A stretch of DNA of 7,512 nucleotides, taken from contig JANYFF010000021.1 in the NCBI GenBank assembly GCA_025362825.1, positions 1-7,512 on the forward strand, in the 5' to 3' direction. Below are positions 1-6,102 of the stretch, in pieces. Below the pieces are notes generated by a model, which was not told the origin of the DNA, searched no databases, and saw nothing but the letters and a program-made list of their open reading frames with translations. Numbering within the stretch: position 1 is the stretch's first letter; each line of letters starts with the position of its first letter. Source of the stretch: Polaromonas sp. Its GTDB lineage: Bacteria > Pseudomonadota > Gammaproteobacteria > Burkholderiales > Burkholderiaceae_C. The translations under genes and the position numbers were made by a program.

Positions 1-2
1 TT

Positions 3-938
3 GTTGGTGGCCTCTTCAAAGAGGAACATGGCGCTGGACTCACCGCGTTTTGCAGCGGCATCTACAAACTGGCTGGCAAGTGATGATTTGCCGGTGCCTG
101 GAGGGCCGGCAATCAGAGTGCTGGTACCCTCTTCAATGCCACCGCCCAGCAAGGTGTCAAGCTCCGATAAACCGCTCTCAAGTTGTTTACGGATTGCCGA
201 GACACGGGATTCGGCAGCCACCAGGCGCGGGTACACACGCAGGCCACCACGGTCGATGTCGTAGTCGTGCATGCCACCGCGAAAAGCCTTGCCGCGGTAC
301 TTCACAATCCGAACGCGGCGGCGCTCGGTGCCGTATTCCTGTACCGATTGCTCCAGTGCGATCACGCCATGCGCAATGCTGCGCACCTGCAGGTCTATGC
401 CAGCGGCGCTGCGGTCGTCCAGCAGCATCACGGTGCAGGCGCGGCTGGCAAAAAACTGTTTGAGTGCCAGCACCTGACGACGGTAGCGCAGCGGTGTATC
501 GGCCAGCAGCTGGAGCTCTGACAGCGAATCGAGCACCACGCGTTTCGGCTTGCGCTCTTCAATCGCGGTCAGGATCATCTGTGTGGTGGTCCCCATCTCG
601 ACTTCGGACGGGTGGAACATGGTGTACTGCGCTTCGGGCTGAAGCAGGTTTTCAGAGGGCAGTACCTCGTGTATGTGAACGCCATCGAGGGACCAGCCGT
701 GTGATTCAGCAACGCCACGCAGTTCGGTAGCCGTTTCAGCCAGCGTGATGTACACCACCGACTCGCCGCGCCTGACGCCTTCAGGCAAAAATTGCATGCC
801 GGTTGTGGTCTTGCCGGTGCCGGGTTCCCCTTCAATCAGATAAATGCGGCCAGCCGTCAGGCCACCGCAAAGAATGTTGTCAAGTCCTGAGACGCCGGTT
901 GACAGGGAATCGTCGGTGAGGCTGTTCTGGGTTTTCAT
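3..938 (-). CDS. KaiC-family double-RecA ATPase, partial (C-terminus off the left edge)
   Basis: The 312 codons visible encode two RecA-like modules of the KaiC type. The first has the family opening (STGVSGLDNILCGGL, residues 13-27), a Walker A GEPGTGKTT at 37-45, and a Walker B with VVLDSLSE at 134-141. The second opens at GLSELDTLLGGG (256-267), has Walker A GPPGTGKSS at 278-286 and FEE at 307-309 just before the window ends. Such proteins are soluble P-loop ATPases. Cyanobacterial KaiC is the clock core, while proteobacterial relatives are mostly uncharacterised and may act with histidine kinases or response regulators. In module 1 the usual Glu-Glu pair after Walker A reads Ala67-Glu68. 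The ATG at 938 sits 12 residues before the conserved opening, as is normal. Only a weak ribosome site is visible. It reads in the same direction as the B12 operon after a 198-base gap, and no functional link is evident. The family is sure; the biological role is not known. Confidence 0.88.
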   Translation of the reverse strand, partial: MKTQNSLTDDSLSTGVSGLDNILCGGLTAGRIYLIEGEPGTGKTTTGMQFLPEGVRRGESVVYITLAETATELRGVAESHGWSLDGVHIHEVLPSENLLQPEAQYTMFHPSEVEMGTTTQMILTAIEERKPKRVVLDSLSELQLLADTPLRYRRQVLALKQFFASRACTVMLLDDRSAAGIDLQVRSIAHGVIALEQSVQEYGTERRRVRIVKYRGKAFRGGMHDYDIDRGGLRVYPRLVAAESRVSAIRKQLESGLSELDTLLGGGIEEGTSTLIAGPPGTGKSSLASQFVDAAAKRGESSAMFLFEEATN

Positions 939-1136
939 GTGAACCAAATTTCCGTTTTATTAAAAAGCCGGGTTTGGATTCGCGGCCCAAGAGCAAGCCC
1001 AAGAGCTTGTAACAGAAAGCAAATGTTATCAACTTACCACGCGGGTAAAACGGTAGCGTTGCCGATGCCTTGTAGGAGATTGCCTCTACTGCTTGTAAGA
1101 CACACGGGTGGGCTTGTTGCTACAGATCGTCGTTTC
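939..1136. other. Intergenic region between cobQ and the KaiC-like gene
   Basis: These 198 bases contain no gene that I can support. They should hold the end of the B12 transcript and possibly the promoter of the KaiC-like gene, but no convincing -35/-10 pair is visible. On the minus strand, a weak hairpin (arms at 983-986 and 967-970, extendable by two G-U pairs) is followed by a run of five T at 966-962. This resembles a poor Rho-independent terminator, but it lies only about 24 bases before the KaiC-like ATG. A second short hairpin has arms at 994-999 and 1004-1009. A palindrome TTACC-N5-GGTAA lies at 1034-1048. Readthrough from cobQ cannot be excluded. Confidence 0.5.
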
Positions 1137-1151
1137 CTATGCGACAAGCCC
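1110..1151 (-). terminator. Candidate hairpin overlapping the cobQ stop codon
   Basis: An inverted repeat with 11-base arms (1110-1120 and 1141-1151, one mismatch) surrounds a 20-base loop. The loop contains the cobQ TAG, and one arm is made of the last cobQ codons. A stem at the end of the last B12 gene could stop transcription or protect the 3' end of the mRNA. There is no T run after it on the minus strand, so a classical intrinsic terminator is not supported. Confidence 0.3.
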
Positions 1152-2657
1152 GTCAAGAAATCCTGGCTCAAAATGCAGGGCCGCAAAATCTGCCAGCCCG
1201 TCGAAAACACTGTCAAGCGTGGGCACGCTGGCGCCAAACAGCGCCTGCAAAACAACCGGGTCTTCAAACATGCCGTGCAGATAAATACCCAGCACATTGC
1301 CCGCAGCGTTTTGCCAGCCCATGCCGTCCGGCATGACCATGCCCGCCCGGCTACCCTCGGCCACCATGTCGGTACGCAGCGAGGTATGCCCGTGGTGGAT
1401 TTCATAGCCCTGCACCGAAACACCGGACAACGACGCCCAAGGCCCCACGATCTCTACAAAAGCTGTTTGCCTATGCTGCACGGTCTTGGCTTGCTCAAAC
1501 ACCGTCACCACGGGCAGCAGCCCCAGGCCGGCACCGTTGCCGTCAATCCCGTGCGTGTCAATCAGGGCCTCACCCAGCATTTGCAGTCCCCCGCAGATGC
1601 CCAGCACAGCACCGCCGCGCCCCGCATGATCAGCAATGGCACGATCAAGACCCTGTGCCCTTAGCCATTCCAGGTCACTGTTGGTAGCCTTGGAGCCAGG
1701 CAGGATGATCCAGTCGGTGGCCGCCAGCCCGGCAAGCTGCGCAGGGCTGCGCACCCACACCAGACGCACGCCCGGCACGTTTTTAAGGGGTTGGAATTCA
1801 TCGAGGTTGCTGATGCGGGGATAGGCGACGATAGCAACAACCAAAGGCGTGCTCGGCCGCCGCGCCGGGCCGCCCCAAGCAAGGCCAGCCCCCTCGGGGG
1901 GCAGAGAGGACACGCCAGTGCCGAACGTGGGGGCCATATCAAACACACCGTCTTCTTCAGGCAAGCCGTGCTGCCACCACATCGGCAGCGTCGCAACCGT
2001 CGGCACCCCGGTAAGGTCTTGCAGCATCTGCGGGCCCGGTGCCAGCAAACCTGCATCCCCGCGGAATTTGTTGAGCACAAAGCCCTTGATGCAGTTCTGC
2101 TCCGCAGCATCCAACATGGCCCAGGTTCCATAGAGGTGGGCGAAAGCCCCGCCCCGATCAATGTCAGTCACCAGCAGGCAGGCAGCGTTGGCGTGCAGCG
2201 CCACCCGCATGTTGACGATGTCGCTGGCCTTGAGGTTGATCTCGGCCGGTGAGCCCGCGCCTTCAATCACCACCACGTCGTTCTCTAGCAGCAATTCATC
2301 AAGCGCCTGCGCCACCACCGGCCAGACCGATGCGCTGCGGCCACGCCATTCCATGCGTGACAACTCAGCGTTTACCTGCCCCATCAGCACGACCTGGCTC
2401 TGAGTGTCTTTTTCGGGCTTGAGCAACAGCGGGTTCATGCGGACTTCGGGTGTTGCCCTTGCAGCCAAAGCCTGAAAGTATTGCGCGCTGCCGATTTCTC
2501 CAGCCGCCACTACGCGGGCGTTGTTGCTCATGTTCTGCGCCTTGTAGGGCGCAACTTTCAAACCCTGGCGGGCATAGTAACGGCACAGCGCGGTGGTCAA
2601 CCAGCTTTTGCCGGCCCCGCTGGTGGTGCCTAAAACCATCACGGCTTTGGCTGTCAT
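1137..2657 (-). CDS. cobQ: Cobyric acid synthase (glutamine-hydrolysing)
   Basis: CobQ (CbiP in Salmonella) amidates carboxylates b, d, e and g of adenosylcobyrinic acid a,c-diamide, using glutamine and ATP, to give adenosylcobyric acid in the cytoplasm. The 506-residue protein has an N-terminal dethiobiotin-synthetase-like ATP domain with the P-loop GTTSGAGKS (10-18), KAQNMSNN (39-46), IEGAGSPAEINL (131-142) and TDIDRGG (164-170). A C-terminal class I amidotransferase domain follows, with the nucleophile Cys355 in GICGGLQ, GYEIHHG (417-423), and His461 in YLHGMF as the likely catalytic histidine. ATG at 2657 is chosen over a start further upstream because it overlaps the cobC stop as ATGA and has the ribosome site GAAGGG five bases before it. 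Residues 241-269 form an unusual Pro/Gly-rich linker encoded by a repeat-like element, described separately. It is the last gene of the operon and overlaps cobC. Identification is secure. Confidence 0.95.
   Translation of the reverse strand: MTAKAVMVLGTTSGAGKSWLTTALCRYYARQGLKVAPYKAQNMSNNARVVAAGEIGSAQYFQALAARATPEVRMNPLLLKPEKDTQSQVVLMGQVNAELSRMEWRGRSASVWPVVAQALDELLLENDVVVIEGAGSPAEINLKASDIVNMRVALHANAACLLVTDIDRGGAFAHLYGTWAMLDAAEQNCIKGFVLNKFRGDAGLLAPGPQMLQDLTGVPTVATLPMWWQHGLPEEDGVFDMAPTFGTGVSSLPPEGAGLAWGGPARRPSTPLVVAIVAYPRISNLDEFQPLKNVPGVRLVWVRSPAQLAGLAATDWIILPGSKATNSDLEWLRAQGLDRAIADHAGRGGAVLGICGGLQMLGEALIDTHGIDGNGAGLGLLPVVTVFEQAKTVQHRQTAFVEIVGPWASLSGVSVQGYEIHHGHTSLRTDMVAEGSRAGMVMPDGMGWQNAAGNVLGIYLHGMFEDPVVLQALFGASVPTLDSVFDGLADFAALHFEPGFLDGLVA
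1854..1936. repeat. Palindromic repeat-like element embedded in frame in cobQ
   Basis: This stretch of about 83 bases has the look of a short intergenic palindromic repeat. It has a perfect inner hairpin with six-base arms and a TCG loop (1888-1902). The outer arms are near-complementary, GGCCGCCCCA at 1868-1877 against TGGGGGCC at about 1928-1935. GC content is higher than in the flanks. It encodes CobQ residues from about 241 to 268 without a stop or frame change, exactly between the ATP-binding domain and the amidotransferase domain, where other CobQ proteins have a short linker. From memory, elements with a CCCCCTCGGGGGG core flanked by a GGCCGCCCCAAG-like sequence are common between genes in Comamonadaceae. 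The copy number in this genome could not be checked. The boundaries are approximate. Confidence 0.65.
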
Positions 2658-3703
2658 ATTGACCCTTCGATGATGTCTTGCCATGCTGCCTGTAGCGCAT
2701 CCTGCGTAGCAGGCGACTGTACGCTCAGGCGCATATGGCCAGGCAAGCCGAATGAGGCGCAGTCGCGCAGCTTGAAGCCAGCTTTTCTAAGGTTTCTCAT
2801 CGCGGCTCCGATCTGCAATCTATGAACGCTCGCGGTCATGGATTGCAGATCAAGTCCGGTATGACAAACAAAGAAGTTAGCGCTATTAGGCAGCACCGTC
2901 CATCCAAGCGATTCACACATCGCCACCTGCCGCGCCTTCCATTCACGCAAGGCGTCCAGGCTGCCCGCCAGCCACTTCTGGGTGCCGACCTGCGTCCACG
3001 TCTGGAGCATCGCCACACCATGTGCGCCTATGGGCCAGGATGGGCACAGCGCGTCCATCGCCTGAACATCTTCATCCGAATCCAGCGGCGCAATCGCATA
3101 CGCTGCCCGTACACCCGTCAGGCCCAGCGCCTTGTTGGGCGTCCAGAGCTGCCAGACGCTTTGCAGTTGACGGTCCGTGAGCGCCAGCGCGCCGCTCAGG
3201 CGCAGTGGCTCATACGCGCGATCCAGCACCAACGTGGTCGATGCGCCGGCGTTATCGACCAGGTCGCTCAATCCCTCGTGGGTGACACCGAACGGGCTGG
3301 ACGGATCGCAGGCCCAGCACAGGGCGGCAATGCCGGGGTCTGCCACAAGCGTCATCCGGTGGGCATGCGCAGCCTGCGCATAGTCGCCATAGCCATGCGG
3401 CGGCAGGCAGACCGCCCGCCCACCGCGCTGCGCAGTCATGGCCGTGATGCGAAAAATGAATTCGCTGGCGCTGGCAGCCAGTACCATCCGGCCCACCGCT
3501 ACGCCGTGAAATGCGGCCAGTTGCTGGCGCAGGTCGGTGTAGCGAGGATCGGGGTAGCGGCTGGCGTCGGCCAAGCTGACGGCATGCAGCGCTTGCGGGC
3601 AAGGGCCACAGGCATTGCTGTTGCTCGAAAAATCATGCAGCGGCACGCCCTGGCCATCCGCCCCCCCGTGAGTGCGCGCTTGCGGGAAGAAGCTGTCAGT
3701 CAT
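2654..3703 (-). CDS. cobC: Threonine-phosphate decarboxylase-like PLP enzyme (CobC; CobD in Salmonella)
   Basis: This family makes (R)-1-amino-2-propanol O-2-phosphate from L-threonine O-3-phosphate, the building block that CbiB attaches to cobyric acid. The 349-residue product is a fold-type I aminotransferase. The N-terminus has LHDFSSNSNACGP (22-34), with RYPDPRYTDLRQQLA (49-63) after it. The Asp that binds the PLP ring nitrogen should be Asp161, with Tyr164, in LDRAYEP. The Schiff-base lysine should be Lys191 in TPNKALGLTGVR, and the carboxylate-binding arginine Arg325 in HMRLSV. The motif that usually reads NPxNPTG is CDPSSPFG (132-139). ATG at 3703 is chosen over a TTG at 3715; it overlaps the end of cbiB by 8 bases and has no clear ribosome site, which fits translational coupling. 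Residues of about 280-298 are encoded by a palindromic repeat-like sequence. The role comes mainly from context plus fold, because other aminotransferases look similar. Confidence 0.87.
   Translation of the reverse strand: MTDSFFPQARTHGGADGQGVPLHDFSSNSNACGPCPQALHAVSLADASRYPDPRYTDLRQQLAAFHGVAVGRMVLAASASEFIFRITAMTAQRGGRAVCLPPHGYGDYAQAAHAHRMTLVADPGIAALCWACDPSSPFGVTHEGLSDLVDNAGASTTLVLDRAYEPLRLSGALALTDRQLQSVWQLWTPNKALGLTGVRAAYAIAPLDSDEDVQAMDALCPSWPIGAHGVAMLQTWTQVGTQKWLAGSLDALREWKARQVAMCESLGWTVLPNSANFFVCHTGLDLQSMTASVHRLQIGAAMRNLRKAGFKLRDCASFGLPGHMRLSVQSPATQDALQAAWQDIIEGSI
2663..2668 (-). promoter_or_regulatory. Ribosome binding site of cobQ
   Basis: GAAGGG on the minus strand stands five bases before the ATG at 2657 and lies inside the last codons of cobC. 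It decides in favour of that start and suggests that cobQ can be loaded by ribosomes finishing cobC. Confidence 0.7.
2810..2864. repeat. Inverted repeat inside cobC, resembling a dispersed palindromic element
   Basis: Two 16-base arms (2810-2825 and 2836-2851) are complementary at 15 positions and separated by 10 bases. The right arm continues to 2864 as a unit that begins TCAT and ends ATGA and contains GATCAAGTCCGG. This is the pattern of a widespread proteobacterial palindromic repeat, typically TCAT-TGCGGACTTGATCCGCAA-TCC. Its translation in one frame gives the well-known VIPDLIxNP signature (VIPDLICNP here, minus strand), and the cobC frame reads CHTGLDLQSM. The reading frame of cobC stays open across it. 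The similarity to the dispersed element is from memory; the inverted repeat is directly visible. Confidence 0.7.
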
Positions 3704-4670
3704 TGAAATGCGCAAACGCTATTAGAACGATAGCTAACTGCGCGCACAATACGGCGGCCAACAGCACTTTTGATGCATATCTCAAGGCTTGGACCGTATT
3801 TTCGGGCTGCGAAACGCCGCCTGAAGGGTTGAGTGCATACGCGCCGGGCTTGTGCAGGCAGACACCCAGCGCCAGCGCCATGGCTGCCATCGGCCAGCCG
3901 CTGTTGGGCGATGGGGTTTTGCGGGCCTCCAGCCTGAGCGCATGCAGGTTCAGGCGACCTGCAATCAGCGCCAGCAGCAGTGCCGTCAGCCGTGCGGGCA
4001 GCCAGCTCAGCACATCGTCTGCACGCGCGGCCCATTTGCCTGCCCATTGCCAGTTCAACCCATTACGCAGGCCCGGGTAGCCCCACATCGCATCAGCCGT
4101 ATTGGCAAAGCGGTACAGCGCCGCGCCCGGCAACCCGAACAGCACAAACCAGAAGATGGGCGCGACCACCGAGTCATTGAGGTTTTCGGCGAGTGATTCG
4201 ATGGCGCTTTCGCGGACTTCGCTTTCGCTCAGGCTGGCAGTGTTGCGGCTCACCAGCATGGCCAGCCGCTGGCGGCCGGTATCCAGCGATTGCGCCAGCG
4301 CATCCTCAACCGCCTGTACTTCAGAAGACAGCATGGCCCAGGCCAGCAGTGGCTTGAGCGCCAGCCCCAGCAGCACAGCCGCCAGCCAGGCGGGCCCTTG
4401 CAGAAAGGTCCACTGCAACAGGGTGGCAACTGTCAGCACAGCAGCAGCGCCCAAAGACCAGGCCAGCGCGCCCAGTGCAAACGCTTTCAGATCCCTCGCT
4501 GCTGGCGCTGCGAAAGCGCCACGCAAAACATGTGGAGCGGCCAGGTTGAGATAATTCCCTATCCACACGACCGGGTGCCAGCGCACCGGCGGTTCACCGA
4601 GAAAACGGTCCACACCCAGCGCGACCAGCAAGGCGCCGCCAAAAACAGACAGGCTGGCGGCCACGGACAT
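3696..4670 (-). CDS. cbiB: Adenosylcobinamide-phosphate synthase, membrane protein CbiB (CobD in Pseudomonas naming)
   Basis: CbiB joins aminopropanol phosphate to the f-propionate of adenosylcobyric acid in an ATP-dependent reaction at the inner membrane, giving adenosylcobinamide phosphate. The 324-residue protein shows the family signature DRFLGEPPVRWHPVVWIG (21-38), followed by ESLAENLNDSVVAP (158-171), GLPGAALYRFANTADAMWGY (179-198), and a C-terminal region with NPSGGVSQPE (281-290). Hydrophobic stretches near 5-20, 64-87, 94-113, 169-186, 226-240, 260-273 and 301-320 fit a multi-pass membrane protein of normal length. The ATG at 4670 lies 9 bases after the cobO stop, with AGGG seven bases before it. 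Its end overlaps cobC, whose product feeds this reaction. Identification is secure. Confidence 0.95.
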   Translation of the reverse strand: MSVAASLSVFGGALLVALGVDRFLGEPPVRWHPVVWIGNYLNLAAPHVLRGAFAAPAARDLKAFALGALAWSLGAAAVLTVATLLQWTFLQGPAWLAAVLLGLALKPLLAWAMLSSEVQAVEDALAQSLDTGRQRLAMLVSRNTASLSESEVRESAIESLAENLNDSVVAPIFWFVLFGLPGAALYRFANTADAMWGYPGLRNGLNWQWAGKWAARADDVLSWLPARLTALLLALIAGRLNLHALRLEARKTPSPNSGWPMAAMALALGVCLHKPGAYALNPSGGVSQPENTVQALRYASKVLLAAVLCAQLAIVLIAFAHFND

Positions 4671-4679
4671 CGTGCGGCC

Positions 4680-5261
4680 CTAGTCCTCAATCCCGCGCTG
4701 CGCCGGGATGCCAGCATTGAAAGCGTGCTTGATTTTGGTCATCTCGGTGACCGTGTCGGCCAGCGCAATGATCTCGGGCGGGCAGCGCCGGCCGGTGATG
4801 ACGACATGCACGTCCTTTGGCCGGTCCTGCAGCGTCTGCAGGACATCGGCCAGCGGCAACCAGCCGTAAATCAGCGGGTAGGTCAACTCATCCATCACCA
4901 CCATAAAGTGCTCGCCGTCCATGATGGCCGCTTTGGCTTTCAGCCAGCCGCTACGCGCAAGCTCGGCAGAATGGTCAAGGTCCTGGCTTTTCCAGCTAAA
5001 GCCGTCGCCCAGCCCCTCGACCGGAATGCCCAGTTGCTCGAACATCCGGTGCTCGCCAAAGCGTGCGCTGGGCACCTTCATGAACTGGAAAATTTTTACC
5101 AGCTTGCCATGCACATGATGGCGGCCGTGCGCGCGCAGTGCCAGGCCAAAAGCCGCCGTGCTTTTGCCCTTGCCGTCGCCGGTGTTGACGATCAGCAGGC
5201 CGCGACGCTCGCCCGCCGGTTTGTCGTAGGGCTTGTCAGTTGGCGGGGTTTCGATTTGCAT
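4680..5261 (-). CDS. cobO: Corrinoid ATP:adenosyltransferase (CobA/CobO/BtuR family)
   Basis: The enzyme transfers the 5'-deoxyadenosyl group from ATP to cob(I)alamin or cob(I)yrinic acid diamide, making the Co-C bond needed before later steps. The 193-residue protein has the P-loop [10 protein letters not shown] (26-35), which matches the GNGKGKT type of this family, and KIFQFMK (56-62). GDGFSW (85-90), [10 protein letters not shown] (121-130), VVITGRRCP (153-161) and the family-typical tail with [20 protein letters not shown] (172-191) follow. Length agrees with the family (about 190-200 residues). The start at 5261 is preferred because translation from further upstream would overlap the btuD end by more than 120 bases and add a non-conserved leader. 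The gap to btuD is 19 bases, and no good ribosome site is visible. Placing the adenosylating enzyme directly after the transporter fits use of imported corrinoids. Confidence 0.95.
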   Translation of the reverse strand: MQIETPPTDKPYDKPAGERRGLLIVNTGDGKGKSTAAFGLALRAHGRHHVHGKLVKIFQFMKVPSARFGEHRMFEQLGIPVEGLGDGFSWKSQDLDHSAELARSGWLKAKAAIMDGEHFMVVMDELTYPLIYGWLPLADVLQTLQDRPKDVHVVITGRRCPPEIIALADTVTEMTKIKHAFNAGIPAQRGIED

Positions 5262-5280
5262 GGGTTGATGCTTGTGTAGT

Positions 5281-6102
5281 TCAGATTTTGGGCATAGCAA
5301 TCCACTGGTCGCCCAATGAATGCACTGAAATGCGCTGGTCAAAAACATCCTCGAGTGCGCGGTGTGTGGCCGCGTCTGCGCAGCTACCTTGGTGCAGGAT
5401 GCGCCCACCAGCCATCACCACCAGCGCATCGGCATGCAGCGCAAACGAGATTTCATGCAATACGCTGACCACTGTCCGGCCCTCAAGCACCAAGTCGCGC
5501 GCCAGCATCAGCCAGTCGCTCTGGTGCGGCGGGTCCAGGTTGGCCAGCGGCTCGTCCATCAGCAGCACCTGCGCTTCAACAGCCAGCGCGCGTGCCAGCA
5601 ACACGCGCTGGCGCTCCCCGCCTGACAACTGGCCCAGCGCCCTGCCCCGCCAGTCCCAGGCATGGGTGCTGCGCAGCGCGCGCTCAACGGCGGCGTGGTC
5701 GGCTGCACTGGGAGGCGCCAGCCAGGGCTGGTGCGGCAGGCGGCCGAGCATGGCCACGTCATACACCAGCAGCTCTTCGGCAGAGCTTTCGTTTTGCCCC
5801 AGCCATGAAAGCTGGCGTGCCCGCTCCCGAGCCGGCAAGCCGGCCAGCGGTTGGCCGAGCAGGCTCACGTGGCCGGTATGCGGCAACAGGCCGGCCAGCA
5901 CCTTGAGCAGCGTGGACTTGCCCGCGCCGTTGGGGCCGACGATGCTGGTCCAGCGGCCCGCTGCCAGTGCCAGGTCAATGCCGTGAAGGACCGGGATACC
6001 GCCCAAGCTGGCGCTGACGCCTTTAGCCTGCAAAGCGACGTTTTCAGTGCCAAAACGGCCCGCAGCCCCCATGATTCGATCATCTTCTGCTATCATTGTC
6101 AT
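5281..6102 (-). CDS. btuD: Corrinoid ABC transporter ATP-binding protein (BtuD-like)
   Basis: This is the cytoplasmic ATPase that should power the BtuC permease. The 273-residue protein contains Walker [10 protein letters not shown] (56-64), Q-loop Gln103, the ABC signature LSGGERQR (159-166), Walker B VLLMDEP (179-185), D-loop ANLD (187-190) and the switch His216. This is the iron-siderophore/B12 class of importer ATPase, and sequence alone does not separate B12 from haem or siderophore. The assignment to corrinoid comes from its position before cobO. ATG at 6102 overlaps the btuC stop as ATGA, with GGGGA eight bases before it. An N-terminal extension of about 20 residues precedes the first strand ([10 protein letters not shown]). 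Later ATGs at residues 3 and 11 are possible, but the first has the best context. Confidence 0.92.
   Translation of the reverse strand: MTMIAEDDRIMGAAGRFGTENVALQAKGVSASLGGIPVLHGIDLALAAGRWTSIVGPNGAGKSTLLKVLAGLLPHTGHVSLLGQPLAGLPARERARQLSWLGQNESSAEELLVYDVAMLGRLPHQPWLAPPSAADHAAVERALRSTHAWDWRGRALGQLSGGERQRVLLARALAVEAQVLLMDEPLANLDPPHQSDWLMLARDLVLEGRTVVSVLHEISFALHADALVVMAGGRILHQGSCADAATHRALEDVFDQRISVHSLGDQWIAMPKI

Noticed and set aside
962..988. Rho-independent terminator before the KaiC-like gene
   Set aside because: The T run is present, but the stem has only four GC pairs plus two wobbles with a 12-base loop. It is recorded in the intergenic entry and not called as a terminator.
939..1664. Plus-strand open frame of 241 codons starting in the intergenic gap
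   Set aside because: Most of it is antisense to cobQ, and its translation has no recognisable domain.
2655..2684. Extended N-terminus for cobQ from 2684
   Set aside because: It would overlap cobC by about 30 bases, while the ATG at 2657 has a ribosome site and the ATGA overlap.
2822..3706. Plus-strand open frame of 294 codons opposite cobC
   Set aside because: Same type of antisense shadow, with no family signature.
4290..5279. Long plus-strand open frame of 329 codons opposite cbiB and cobO
   Set aside because: It lies antisense to two clearly recognised genes, spans the gene junction, and its Arg/Gln/His-rich translation has no recognisable motif. Open antisense frames are common in GC-rich coding DNA.
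5259..5408. Extended N-terminus for cobO from 5408
   Set aside because: The extra 49 residues lie over the end of btuD in another frame and are not like the family. The start at 5261 gives the normal length.
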